A stretch of DNA of 55,731 nt, from positions 1-55,731 of the forward strand of contig JAGOVA010000013.1 in the NCBI GenBank assembly GCA_018061005.1, written 5' to 3'. The translations under genes and the position numbers were made by a program. The stretch's first letter is position 1. Every line of letters starts with the position of its first letter. Source of the stretch: Sterolibacterium sp. (lineage in GTDB: Bacteria > Pseudomonadota > Gammaproteobacteria > Burkholderiales > Rhodocyclaceae). The notes under the pieces were generated by a model. The model saw only the letters and a program-made list of their open reading frames with translations, was not told where the DNA came from and ran no database searches. Shown one piece after another: positions 7,823 to 17,179 of the stretch.

Positions 7823-10800
7823 ATGAAAGCCCCTTCTTCGCCCCCTTCGTTCTGGCGTGAGCCATTGCGTGTCGCCGGTTTCGGTCTGCTCTATGCCGCG
7901 CTGGGCTGGTTGATGTTGACCTATCTGACAGCACCCGGGTTTCTTTCCTTGTTCTGGCCCAATGCGGGGCTGGCCTTGGCGGTGCTGTTGCGTGGCGGGC
8001 GACATTACTGGCCGGGCGTGTTTTTCGGCGTGTTTGGCGTGTTTCTGGGTACTCATCACCCCTTTCTGATGGTGCTGATCATTGCCTTGGGCACGACCCT
8101 CGGCGCATTGACGGCGCATGCGTGGCTGACCCGGCAGGTGGGGTTTTCAGACGAGATGAAATCCAGTCAGGATTTTCGCCGTCTGCTGGAGGCCGCCGCA
8201 CTGGGCGCGTTCGTCAAGGCCTTGATTGGTACTGTGGCACTGCTGATCGGCGGCATGACGGCGCTGGCGGCGGTTCCCGTGCATGCCATGCAATGGTGGC
8301 AGACGGAATTCCTCGGCATGATGCTGGGCGCGCCGCTCTTTTTGTTCTGGCATCGCGGGCCGGGGTCGCAGGAGTTACGCAGCGGGCGCGGGGTGGAGTC
8401 CGTGTTGTGCCTGATCATGGCCTTCATGGCGGGGGAGATTATTTTTCTGGGGGTGGAACACGACATCTTCGGCTGGCTGGGGCATGCTTACTGGATGTTC
8501 CTGTTCGTTACCTGGGCGGCCATTCGTCTGGGGCGGCATGCCCTGTCGTTGCTGCTGATGATGGTTGCGCTGCAAGGCATCATGGGGGCGGTGCATGGGG
8601 TCGGCTATTTTTCGGATGACTTTGCCCGCACCGGGCTGAACAATTACTGGTGTTTCACAATGGTGCTGGGCAGCGTCGGTTATGCCCTGCTGTTCCTGAT
8701 GGCAGCGTCGCGCAACAGCGCGCGGCAGATGCAGCGTGAGATGAAGTTTGCTGAAGACATCGTGGCCAGCTTGCCGGGGGCTTTTTTCATGCTCGACAGC
8801 GCGGCGCGGCTGGTGCGCTGGAACGAACAACTGCAGGCGGCAACGGGCTATAGCGAGGAAGAGCTGCAGGGCAAGCCGGTGCTGGAACTGGTGCGGGAGG
8901 CCGATCGCCCCCTGCTGGCCGGGCAGATTGCACAGGCGCTGCAGGACGGCGAGGGGCGTGCCGAGGCGTTCATGCGCGACAAGAAAGGGGCGAGCTGGCC
9001 TTGCCAGTTCAACGGGCGGCGCACAGAGCTGGATGGGCAGACCTACATTGTGGGCATGGGGGAATCCGTCTATGAGCGCAAGCAGGCGGAAGCGGCCTTG
9101 CGCGAGAGTGAAACACGCTACCGGCAGTTGTTTGAAAACATCAATGCCAGCGTGACCATTTTTGATCTGAGCTTCACCATCGTGATGGTCAATGAGTGCA
9201 ATGCGCGCATGCTCAAGCGCACGCCGGATCAAATGGTGGGCGAAACCATCCACACGCTTTACCCGGAGCGGGCGGCGTTCTTTGAGCAGCGTTACCGCGA
9301 GATCATTGCCACCCGGCAGGGCGGGATTTTTGAAGATGAATTTCCGCTGCTCGACGGCCTGCACTGTTTCTCGTCCTATGTGCACCCGATGTGTGATGTG
9401 ACCGGCACGCCGATCGGCTTGCAGGTGATCGCCTTTGACATCAGTGACCGCAAGAATGCGGAGCGGGCGTTGCGCCAGAGCGAGGAGCTGCTGAGCCTGG
9501 CACTGGAGAGTACGGGCGATGATGTCTGGGACTGGAATATTGAAAACAATCATATCCAGCACACCGAACGCTGGACGCAGATCATGGGCTATCCGGCCAG
9601 CAAGGATCTGCCCTGCTGGGAGGGGATCGTGCACCCGGATGACGCGCAGCGCGCCCAGGTGTGCCGCCAGCAGTTGTTTGACTCGGCGTTCGGCAAGACC
9701 ACTTTTGAGCTGCGTCTGAAAAACAGCCAGGGCGAGTGGAAGTGGCTGCTCGGACATGGCCTGGTGGTCAGACGTGACGAAAATGGCCGGGCGCTGCGTG
9801 CGGTGGGGACGCTGGCCGACATCACTACCCGCAAACTGATGGAGGAAGAACTCCGCAAGAGCGAGCAGATGTGGCGTTTTGCGCTGGAGGGCTCGGGCGA
9901 TGCCGTGTGGGATTGGAACGTGAAGACCAACGAGATCGTTTCTTCGCCGAATTACAGGGTGTCGCTGGGGTATGCGCCGGATGATGACGAATGGGATGAC
10001 TGGGCGTCGCGCGTGCATCCGGATGACCGGGAGCTGGCCTGGGAAAATACCAGTGCCTTGCAGGAAGGGCGCATCGCACAAAGCTGCATCGAGTTGCGCG
10101 TGCGCTGCAAGGATGGCAGCTACAAATATATGCAGTCGCGCAGCATGGTGGTGGATCGGGATGAACAAGGCCAGGTCTTGCGGGTGGTGGGCACCACCAC
10201 CGATATCACGCACATCAAGGAACATCAGCAGCAGCTCGAACGCATTGCCCATTTCGATGCGCTGACCGGGCTGCCCAACCGGCTGATGCTGGCCAATCGT
10301 TTGCAGCAGGCACTGGCGCAAAGCCAGCGGCGCGGCCAGTGGCTGGCGGTGGTTTATCTTGATCTGGACGGCTTCAAGGCGGTGAATGACCATCATGGCC
10401 ACAATGTCGGCGATGAGCTGCTGGTGACGGTTTCCCAGCGCATGAAGGTGGCGCTGCGCGAGGGCGACACGCTGGCGCGGATCGGTGGCGATGAATTCAT
10501 CGCTGTGCTGGTGGATTTCACCCAGCCTGGAGACTGCAAGCCGGTGCTGGATCGTCTGCTCGAAGCCGCCGCGCAGCCGGTGGAGGTTCATCAGCTGACA
10601 TTGCATGTTTCGGCCAGCCTTGGGGTGTCCTTGTTCCCCGGCGACGGCGGGGATGCCGACGAGCTGATTCGTCATGCCGATCAGGCCATGTACCAGGCCA
10701 AGGCCTCGGGCAAAAACCGCTATCACATGTTCGATGCCGAACAGGATGCGGCGGTCAGGCTGAAACACGAAAGCCTTGCGAACATCAGCCGTGGCCTGAA

Positions 10801-11923
10801 ACGTGGTGAATTCGTGCTCTATTACCAGCCCAAGGTGAATATGCGGAGTGGCGCGCTGATCGGGGCGGAAGCCCTGATCCGCTGGCAACATCCGGAACAC
10901 GGCCTGATGTCACCGGCGCACTTCCTGCCGGTGATTGCAGGGCAGTCCGTCGATATCGAGCTGGGTGAATGGGTGATCGACACGGCCCTGCGGCAGATGG
11001 AACTCTGGCGTGCCGAGGGGCTGGTGGTGGCGGTCAGCGTGAATATTTCGACTTACCACCTACAGCAGGAAAATTTTGTAACGCGTCTGAGCGAACTGAT
11101 GGCCGCACACCCGGAGATCGAGCCTTACCAGCTTGAGCTGGAAATCCTCGAAAGCGGGGCGTTTGACGACATCACTCGGGTGTCTGCGGTGATCCGCGCC
11201 TGTCAGGCGATGGGGATGCGTTTTGCACTGGATGATTTTGGCACGGGCTATTCCTCGCTCTCGTACCTCAAGCGGCTGTCGGCCAGTGTGCTGAAGATCG
11301 ACCAAAGTTTTGTGCGCGACATCCTCGACGACCCGGACGACCTGACGCTCGTCGATGGCATCGTCAGCCTGGCGCAATCCTTCCACCGTGAAGTGATCGC
11401 CGAAGGGGTCGAAAGCCTGGCGCATGGCGAGCTGCTGTTGCGTCTGGGCTGCGAGCAGGCACAAGGCTATGGCATCGCCATGCCGATGGCCGCCGCACAA
11501 CTACCCGGCTGGGTCGCCCATTGGCACAAAAACGGGATCTGGCAGCGCTGGCAGGGGGTGGTAACGAATAAAAACAGCCGTGTGCCGCTGTTTGCTGAAG
11601 TGCGCCACCGTCAATGGGTGCGCGACATCGAACGCTTGCTGGCGGGCGATGAGGTGCTCCGTCTGCCCGAGCACGGCGGGCATTGCCAGCTTTCCATCTG
11701 GCTGGATGAAGCGGGGGCGGGGGCTGGGCAGTCCGGGAACGGCGTGGATTATTCTCGCGCAACGGCGGTGCATGAGCGGCTGCATGCGTTGGGCAATGCG
11801 CTGATGGCCGCCCATGCCGCCGGGCGCATCGCCGAAGCCCGCGAGCAACAAACCGAGCTGCTGGGCCTGCATGACGAACTGGTCGGTCTGCTACGCCGGA
11901 TGACCCAGCATCCGGCAGCGTGA
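7823..11923 (+). CDS. MASE1-PAS(4)-GGDEF-EAL protein with C-terminal CZB domain
   Basis: The product has 1366 residues. An N-terminal MASE1 membrane sensor (about eight hydrophobic segments, residues 10-300) is followed by four PAS/PAC repeats (about 310-820), GGDEF at 888-892 preceded by an RxxD inhibitory site (REGD), and an EAL domain with EAL at 1016-1018 and DDFGTGYSS. Both catalytic motifs look intact, so it could make or degrade c-di-GMP. After EAL lies a region I read as a CZB zinc-binding domain: His1262, Cys1288, His1317 and His1321 reproduce the H...C...HxxxH pattern of E. coli DgcZ. I start at ATG 7823, just before the hydrophobic region; the frame also opens at GTG 7706 inside the repeat element. 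A close paralog follows in tandem. Confidence 0.85.
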   Translation: MKAPSSPPSFWREPLRVAGFGLLYAALGWLMLTYLTAPGFLSLFWPNAGLALAVLLRGGRHYWPGVFFGVFGVFLGTHHPFLMVLIIALGTTLGALTAHAWLTRQVGFSDEMKSSQDFRRLLEAAALGAFVKALIGTVALLIGGMTALAAVPVHAMQWWQTEFLGMMLGAPLFLFWHRGPGSQELRSGRGVESVLCLIMAFMAGEIIFLGVEHDIFGWLGHAYWMFLFVTWAAIRLGRHALSLLLMMVALQGIMGAVHGVGYFSDDFARTGLNNYWCFTMVLGSVGYALLFLMAASRNSARQMQREMKFAEDIVASLPGAFFMLDSAARLVRWNEQLQAATGYSEEELQGKPVLELVREADRPLLAGQIAQALQDGEGRAEAFMRDKKGASWPCQFNGRRTELDGQTYIVGMGESVYERKQAEAALRESETRYRQLFENINASVTIFDLSFTIVMVNECNARMLKRTPDQMVGETIHTLYPERAAFFEQRYREIIATRQGGIFEDEFPLLDGLHCFSSYVHPMCDVTGTPIGLQVIAFDISDRKNAERALRQSEELLSLALESTGDDVWDWNIENNHIQHTERWTQIMGYPASKDLPCWEGIVHPDDAQRAQVCRQQLFDSAFGKTTFELRLKNSQGEWKWLLGHGLVVRRDENGRALRAVGTLADITTRKLMEEELRKSEQMWRFALEGSGDAVWDWNVKTNEIVSSPNYRVSLGYAPDDDEWDDWASRVHPDDRELAWENTSALQEGRIAQSCIELRVRCKDGSYKYMQSRSMVVDRDEQGQVLRVVGTTTDITHIKEHQQQLERIAHFDALTGLPNRLMLANRLQQALAQSQRRGQWLAVVYLDLDGFKAVNDHHGHNVGDELLVTVSQRMKVALREGDTLARIGGDEFIAVLVDFTQPGDCKPVLDRLLEAAAQPVEVHQLTLHVSASLGVSLFPGDGGDADELIRHADQAMYQAKASGKNRYHMFDAEQDAAVRLKHESLANISRGLKRGEFVLYYQPKVNMRSGALIGAEALIRWQHPEHGLMSPAHFLPVIAGQSVDIELGEWVIDTALRQMELWRAEGLVVAVSVNISTYHLQQENFVTRLSELMAAHPEIEPYQLELEILESGAFDDITRVSAVIRACQAMGMRFALDDFGTGYSSLSYLKRLSASVLKIDQSFVRDILDDPDDLTLVDGIVSLAQSFHREVIAEGVESLAHGELLLRLGCEQAQGYGIAMPMAAAQLPGWVAHWHKNGIWQRWQGVVTNKNSRVPLFAEVRHRQWVRDIERLLAGDEVLRLPEHGGHCQLSIWLDEAGAGAGQSGNGVDYSRATAVHERLHALGNALMAAHAAGRIAEAREQQTELLGLHDELVGLLRRMTQHPAA

Positions 11924-12034
11924 TGTGTGATGTCAGCGTGAAATACGGAACCTCACGGAACCCTCGCCCGTGCGGGGTTGTCAATGGCCGGGTGTAAACT
12001 CCGTCCGTGAACTTTCGTTGCTGGAGACGGTTGC

Positions 12035-15022
12035 GTGCCCCCTTTAGTTTCTTCCTGGCGTTTCCTTCTGCTCGGCAATCTGTTGCTGGCTGCGGGGTAT
12101 GCGTGTCTGGCCAAACTGGTGATGATGTTGCTGGGGGGGCACAGTTCGGTTGCGCTGGTCTGGCCTTCCAGTGGCGTGGCACTGGCGGTGTTGCTGCTGG
12201 GCGGGCGCAGGTATGCTCCCGGCGTGTTTCTGGGGGCTTGGCTGGCCTGTGGGTGGACCAGCCAGAATTCGTTGTGGGTTTGTCTGCTGATTTCCCTCGG
12301 GGCGTTGCTCGAGGTGCTGGCCATCCATGAATGGCTGCTGACGCGCCCGGATTTTTCGCTGAAGTTTGACCGTTTGCGGCATTTTCGCCTGCTGATTCAG
12401 GCGGCTATTCCCGCTGCGGCGGTGGCGGCCTTTATCGGGGCGACCAGTCTGTTGCTGGGGGGAGCCCTGCCCGTGCAGGATTACGGGCTCAAGCTGTTGC
12501 ACTGGTGGCAGGGTGATTGGCTGGGCTTGTTGCTGGCCACGCCGATGCTGCTGGTCTGGCGTCGCCCGCCCTGGCGGCGCTGGTTACGGGCGGGTGGCTG
12601 GCATGTGGCGGAGTTTGTGGCTTTTGTTATTTTTCTGGTACTCATCGGCCAGATTGTCTACGTCGGCTGGTGGAGCGAGACTTTCGGTCTGGTGGCGCAG
12701 TCGTACTGGACCTTGTTGCTGCTGATCTGGGGGGCGACGCGCTTCGGACGGCATGGGGTTTTGCTGATGCTGCTGGTCAGCGCCATTCAGGGCTTGCTGG
12801 GCGTGGGGTTGGGGCAGGGGTTTTTTGCGGCTGACCTGGAGCGTACCGGGCTGGAAAACCTGTGGCTCTCTTTTGCTTTGGCAAACTGCGTGGGGGTCGC
12901 GCTCAGCCTGGCGATGCATGAGCGGGAGGGCGTCGAACGAGCTTTGCGTGCAGAGGCCGAGTTTACCGAGAGCATCATCCATAGCCTGCCGGGCTTGTTT
13001 TATCTGCTCGATGAGCACGGTTGCCTGATTCGTTCGAACCAGCATCTGCAGGAAGATTGTGGCTGTCCGGCCGAGCGGCTGGTTGGCTTGCCGGTGCTGG
13101 AGCTGGTGATCCCCGAGGATCGCGGCACGGATGCGGTGGGCATCCATCAGGCGTTTGAAACCGGCGAGGGGCAGGGCGAGGGGCGTGTGCAGCGACCCGA
13201 TGGGCGGCTGGTTCCTTATTCGTTTTACAGTCGGCGTTGCGTGCTGGGTGGAGAAACCCGCGTGCTGGGCGTGGCGCATGATGTTTCCGAGCGCAAGCGC
13301 ATGGAAGATGCCTTGCGCGCCAATGAGCAGCTGCTCAAGCTGGCGATCGAGGGCAGTGGTGATGCGGTGTGGGACTGGGATGTGACCAACCGCAAGGTGA
13401 CGCACAATTCACGCTGGAACACGCTGCTGGGCTATGACATTGACGAGGGCGATGCGGCCATCGGCACCTGGCAGGCGCTGACGCATCCGGATGATCTGGG
13501 TATCCACTACGCCAACCGGGACGCGCTGTTTGACGGCAGCACCCAGTCCACCGCGATAGAAACCCGGATGCGCTGCAAGGATGGCAGCTGGAAGTGGTTT
13601 TTGACGCGGGGCATGGTGGTCAGCCGCGATAAATCGGGTCGTCCTGCGCGGATCGTGGGCACCAATGCCGACATTACTTCGTTCAAAGAGCATCAGCGGC
13701 AACTGGAACATATCGCCCATTACGATGCGCTGACCGGTATGCCCAACCGCCTGCTGCTTGGCGCGCGTCTGCAGCAGGCGATGCAGGACAGCCAGCGGCG
13801 GGGCACGTCGATTGCCGTGGCGTATCTTGATCTCGACGGCTTCAAGGCGGTGAATGACCAGAATGGCCATGATGCCGGGGATACCTTGCTGGTTCAGTTG
13901 GCCCAGCGCATCAAATCGGCCTTGCGCGACTGCGACACGCTGGCGCGCATCGGCGGCGATGAGTTTGTCGCTGTGGTGGCGGATCTTGAGCGACCCGAAG
14001 CCTGCGAGGTGCTGCTGGAGCGTCTGCTGGTGGCGGCTGCAGCGCCGGTCTGGGTGGCGGGGCGCGAGCTGAAGGTATCGGCTAGCGTGGGGGTGAGTTT
14101 TTATCCCCGGGATGGCGATGAGGCCGATTTGTTATTGCGTCAGGCCGATCAGGCCATGTATCAGGCCAAGCAGTCCGGGCGTAATCGTTTCCACCTCTTT
14201 GATAGCGCGCAGGATGCGGCGGTGCGGATCCGTCATGAGTCGGTTCAGCATATCCGCCAGGCACTTAACCGGCATGAGTTTGAACTGTACTATCAGCCCA
14301 AGGTGCATATGCGTAGCGGTAAACTGGTCGGGGTGGAGGCGTTGATCCGCTGGCATCATCCTGAACGGGGCTTGTTGTCACCGGCGGCATTTCTGCCGCT
14401 GATCGAGGAGCAGGCGATTGCGGTCGAGCTGGGGGTGTGGGTGATCGAAGCCGCGCTCGGGCAGATGGAACGCTGGCTCGATCAGGGGCTGGAAATTGCC
14501 GTCAGTGTGAATGTCGGCGCGCAGCATTTGCAGCAAAAGGATTTTGTCGCCAGTCTGGGGCAGTTTCTGGCCGCCCATCCCCGGGTGTCACCGTCCAGCC
14601 TGGAACTGGAGGTGCTCGAAACCAGTGCATTTGAAGATGTGGCGCGGGTTTCCGAGGTGATCCGGGTTTGTCAGGCGCTGGGCGTGCGGTTTGCGCTGGA
14701 TGACTTCGGGACGGGCTATTCGTCGCTGACCTATCTCCGACGACTGCCCGCCGAAACCTTGAAAATCGATCAGAGCTTTGTGCGCGACATGCTGGAAGAT
14801 CCGGACGACATGGCGATCGTCGAAGGGGTGATCGGGCTGGGTAACGCCTTTCATCGCACCCTGGTGGCCGAGGGCGTTGAGACGGTGGCACAGGGCGTGG
14901 CGTTACTGCGGCTGGGCTGTGAAGTGGCGCAAGGCTATGCGATTGCTCGGCCGATGCCAGCGGCTGCGCTGGTCGCCTGGTTGCCCGTCTGGCGGCCAGA
15001 TGCCCGCTGGAGCGCGGGATAA
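12035..15022 (+). CDS. MASE1-PAS(2)-GGDEF-EAL protein
   Basis: This 995-residue paralog of the preceding gene keeps the same order: MASE1 membrane sensor (about residues 10-290), two PAS repeats, GGDEF at 640-644 with an RDCD inhibitory site five residues before it, and EAL at 768-770 with DDFGTGYSS. It lacks two of the four PAS repeats and the CZB tail, ending soon after EAL. Translation appears to start at GTG 12035, which has GGAG about ten bases upstream. It should be an inner-membrane protein of c-di-GMP turnover. The 111-base gap shows no terminator, so the pair may be cotranscribed. Similarity across both proteins suggests a tandem duplication followed by domain gain or loss. Confidence 0.85.
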   Translation: MPPLVSSWRFLLLGNLLLAAGYACLAKLVMMLLGGHSSVALVWPSSGVALAVLLLGGRRYAPGVFLGAWLACGWTSQNSLWVCLLISLGALLEVLAIHEWLLTRPDFSLKFDRLRHFRLLIQAAIPAAAVAAFIGATSLLLGGALPVQDYGLKLLHWWQGDWLGLLLATPMLLVWRRPPWRRWLRAGGWHVAEFVAFVIFLVLIGQIVYVGWWSETFGLVAQSYWTLLLLIWGATRFGRHGVLLMLLVSAIQGLLGVGLGQGFFAADLERTGLENLWLSFALANCVGVALSLAMHEREGVERALRAEAEFTESIIHSLPGLFYLLDEHGCLIRSNQHLQEDCGCPAERLVGLPVLELVIPEDRGTDAVGIHQAFETGEGQGEGRVQRPDGRLVPYSFYSRRCVLGGETRVLGVAHDVSERKRMEDALRANEQLLKLAIEGSGDAVWDWDVTNRKVTHNSRWNTLLGYDIDEGDAAIGTWQALTHPDDLGIHYANRDALFDGSTQSTAIETRMRCKDGSWKWFLTRGMVVSRDKSGRPARIVGTNADITSFKEHQRQLEHIAHYDALTGMPNRLLLGARLQQAMQDSQRRGTSIAVAYLDLDGFKAVNDQNGHDAGDTLLVQLAQRIKSALRDCDTLARIGGDEFVAVVADLERPEACEVLLERLLVAAAAPVWVAGRELKVSASVGVSFYPRDGDEADLLLRQADQAMYQAKQSGRNRFHLFDSAQDAAVRIRHESVQHIRQALNRHEFELYYQPKVHMRSGKLVGVEALIRWHHPERGLLSPAAFLPLIEEQAIAVELGVWVIEAALGQMERWLDQGLEIAVSVNVGAQHLQQKDFVASLGQFLAAHPRVSPSSLELEVLETSAFEDVARVSEVIRVCQALGVRFALDDFGTGYSSLTYLRRLPAETLKIDQSFVRDMLEDPDDMAIVEGVIGLGNAFHRTLVAEGVETVAQGVALLRLGCEVAQGYAIARPMPAAALVAWLPVWRPDARWSAG

Positions 15023-15111
15023 ATCCCTGGCTCCGGCGGTCGTAATGGCATCATTCCGTCATCCCGTGTTACGGTTTTGCGATAGACGGGGGTGCTGCAG
15101 TTGGTGGCTGT

Positions 15112-15363
15112 TTACTTCTTCGCTGCGGCAGCCTTGGCCTTGGCGGCATCGGATTCTGCCTTGTGCTGGGCGATGATTTCTTTCATGGCGGCCTTGTCGT
15201 TTTGCGGCGTGACGGCTTCACCGACAGCCGGCGCTTTGACGGCGGCAGGTGCAGCAGCAGGAGCAGCAGCAGGAGCAGCAGCCGCAGCAGGCTTGGCTGC
15301 ATCGGCAGCAAAGGCGGGGGTGGTCAGGGCGGCAGCGAGAAGCAGGGTGAGCAGCTTGTTCAT
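15112..15363 (-). CDS. Small exported Ala/Pro/Lys-rich protein
   Basis: This 83-residue protein has a clear Sec signal peptide (MNKLLTLLLAAALTTPAFA, cut before ADAAKP). The mature part is a low-complexity stretch of Ala and Pro with short AAPA repeats, then a charged Ala/Lys-rich C-terminus likely to be helical. I do not recognise a family. AGGAA lies just before the ATG, and the minus strand carries TATAAT about 70 bases upstream (plus-strand 15434-15439), a good -10 box without an obvious -35. Similar Ala/Lys-rich periplasmic proteins are common in betaproteobacteria and lack an assigned role. Confidence 0.6.
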   Translation of the reverse strand: MNKLLTLLLAAALTTPAFAADAAKPAAAAAPAAAPAAAPAAVKAPAVGEAVTPQNDKAAMKEIIAQHKAESDAAKAKAAAAKK

Positions 15364-15487
15364 GAGGATTCCTGTTTTTGTAGGAGGAAAAACCGGCGTT
15401 TGAGCCCGGCGGGAAAAGACCAGTGAAGCCGGGCGATTATAAAACCCGCTGCGCTGATGGTGTGCGGTGTCGTTGATATTTCCTGCT

Positions 15488-16189
15488 TCAGACGCTCTCG
15501 CGCAGTTCCAGAAATCGTTCGCCGGTGACGTGGATGAAAATGCCTTCGCAGCTGGCGGTCAGTACGCCATTGGCGCGGATTTCTCCGACCATGACGTTGC
15601 GCCGACCGCGTACTTCCTTGACCCGGCCGGTCAGTTCCAGCGCGGTGTTGAGCGGGGTGGGCAGGTGGAAGCGCACGTTGATGGCGCCGGTGACCCCCGG
15701 CTGGCCGGTCATGATCTGGGCGATGCCGAGAAAGTGGTCGAACAGGGCGCAGACAAAGCCGCCATGCACCGTGCCGGGCGGGCCTTCGTAGGCCCAGCCG
15801 AGGTTGGCGTGGCCGTGGCCGGTTTCGCCATCCACCCAGACCACGAAGGGCGGGGCGAGCGGGTTGCTTTTGCCGTCCAGCGGGCTGAGTTCATAGCTGA
15901 GGCTGCCCCAGGTGCCGTAGCGGCCACGGCCCTGGTCGGCCTGTTCGTAGGCTTTGCGCCCCATCAGCCGGGGTGTCTGGTTGAGGCGGTCTGTCTGCTG
16001 ACGCAGGGCGGCAGCGGCGGCGCGCAGGGTGGCTGCGTCGCTGGTGGTGGTGACCAGGCTGGCCGTGAGTTGCCGGATTGCTTCGGCCAGTTCGCGCCGG
16101 GCGGCCCATTCGTCATTGAGCGGGGTTTTGATTTCGGCGGAGCGGAAGGGGTTCAGGATGCTGTTTTCTTCGGGGAGCGGGGTCGTCAT
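15488..16189 (-). CDS. PaaI-type hotdog-fold thioesterase
   Basis: The 233-residue protein has an N-terminal helical stretch (about residues 1-85) followed by a hotdog domain. The segment YEGPPGTVHGGFVCALFDHFLG is the HGG-and-helix signature of PaaI-like acyl-CoA thioesterases, and INVRFHLPTPLNTALELTGRVKEVRGRR matches the following strands. It probably hydrolyses a CoA thioester in the cytosol; the substrate is unknown. The extra N-terminal region makes it longer than minimal PaaI proteins (about 140 residues). It lies on the strand opposite the SUMF-like gene, with a gap under 100 bases. Confidence 0.75.
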   Translation of the reverse strand: MTTPLPEENSILNPFRSAEIKTPLNDEWAARRELAEAIRQLTASLVTTTSDAATLRAAAAALRQQTDRLNQTPRLMGRKAYEQADQGRGRYGTWGSLSYELSPLDGKSNPLAPPFVVWVDGETGHGHANLGWAYEGPPGTVHGGFVCALFDHFLGIAQIMTGQPGVTGAINVRFHLPTPLNTALELTGRVKEVRGRRNVMVGEIRANGVLTASCEGIFIHVTGERFLELRESV

Positions 16190-16283
16190 GCGGTCATTCC
16201 TGCGGCAGCAAAGCCGCTATTTTTGCATGCGGGTCTGCACCCTGACGAACTGAAATAAAATCGCGTTTTCTGTGGCGGGTGGC

Positions 16284-17165
16284 ATGAAGATGAATTTATC
16301 CATGAGCAAGCGGTGGGTGCTGGCGCGCGCGCTGGTTGCGGGCGGGGCGGCTTTTTTGCTGCAAGCCGCGTGGGCGGGGGAATCTGTCCATCATCTGGGC
16401 ATGCGTTTCGTCGATATCCCGGCGGGACGGTTTGACATGGGGGCGTGCAAGTTCGCGCCGGGGCAGGCAGCTTGTTCGTCGGGAGCGGCCACCGATCCGG
16501 ATGCTTACGCCGATGAAACGCCGCAGCATCCGGTGACGCTGAAGGCGTTTCAGATGGGGCGCACCGAGGTGACGCTCGGGCAGTTCCGGCGGTTTGCCGA
16601 GGAAAGCGGTCAGGCGGCTTTGCTTGATGCGAAGTTTCGTCGCGCGAACGAAGGGCAGGGCGATAGCACCCCCGTGGTGCAGGTAAGCTGGGAAGATGCA
16701 CAGGCGTTCATGGCCTGGCTCAATCGCAGCAAGCCTGCACAGGATCGGGCGGTGTACCGTTTGCCCAGCGAGGCGGAATGGGAATACGCCGCACGCGGCG
16801 GCACGAAGGCGCGATATTACTTTGGTGATGCGGTGAATAAAGGATTCGGGCAGTTTGCCTGGTATGACAAGAACGCCGGCAACCGTCAGCGGGTGGTGGG
16901 CGGCAAGAAGCCGAATGGCTATGGCCTCTATGACATGCTCGGCAATGTCTGGGAATGGACGGAAGACTGCTGGAACGCGGGGTATGCCGCTGCGCCCGCC
17001 GATGGCCGTGCCTGGCTGCAAGGCGATTGTGCACGGCGTGTGGTGCGCGGTGGTTCGTGGTTTGATGTGCCGCCGTATTTGCGGGTGACGGTGCGCTTTG
17101 GCGATCGCGCCACACGGCGCATCAATTATGTCGGCTTCCGGGTGGTGCGCGTGCCCTTGCCGTGA
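16284..17165 (+). CDS. Exported SUMF1/FGE-sulfatase-domain protein without catalytic Cys
   Basis: The product (293 residues from ATG 16284) has a signal peptide ending near LLQAAWA, then a formylglycine-generating-enzyme fold: IPAGRFDMG, MGRTEVTLGQF, LPSEAEWEYAARGG, GLYDMLGNVWEWTED and RVVRGGSWFD to VGFRVVR. True formylglycine-generating enzymes use a Cys pair in the last block; here that block contains no Cys. It therefore looks like one of the many exported SUMF-domain proteins of unknown role, possibly carbohydrate- or envelope-related. Several in-frame starts (GTG 16272, ATG 16284, 16290, 16302) leave the N-terminus uncertain. It converges on the NosR-like gene with a 14-base gap. Confidence 0.75.
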   Translation: MKMNLSMSKRWVLARALVAGGAAFLLQAAWAGESVHHLGMRFVDIPAGRFDMGACKFAPGQAACSSGAATDPDAYADETPQHPVTLKAFQMGRTEVTLGQFRRFAEESGQAALLDAKFRRANEGQGDSTPVVQVSWEDAQAFMAWLNRSKPAQDRAVYRLPSEAEWEYAARGGTKARYYFGDAVNKGFGQFAWYDKNAGNRQRVVGGKKPNGYGLYDMLGNVWEWTEDCWNAGYAAAPADGRAWLQGDCARRVVRGGSWFDVPPYLRVTVRFGDRATRRINYVGFRVVRVPLP

Positions 17166-17179
17166 GGCGTCGCGGTGGC

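Noticed and set aside
8375-10900. 841-residue minus-strand open frame opposite the MASE1-GGDEF-EAL-CZB gene
   Set aside because: It is antisense to a clearly homologous protein, is rich in His/Arg/Gln from reversed GC-rich codons, and shows no recognisable domain.
16284-17165. True formylglycine-generating enzyme
   Set aside because: No Cys in the final RGGSWF...VGFRVVR block, so the catalytic pair is missing.
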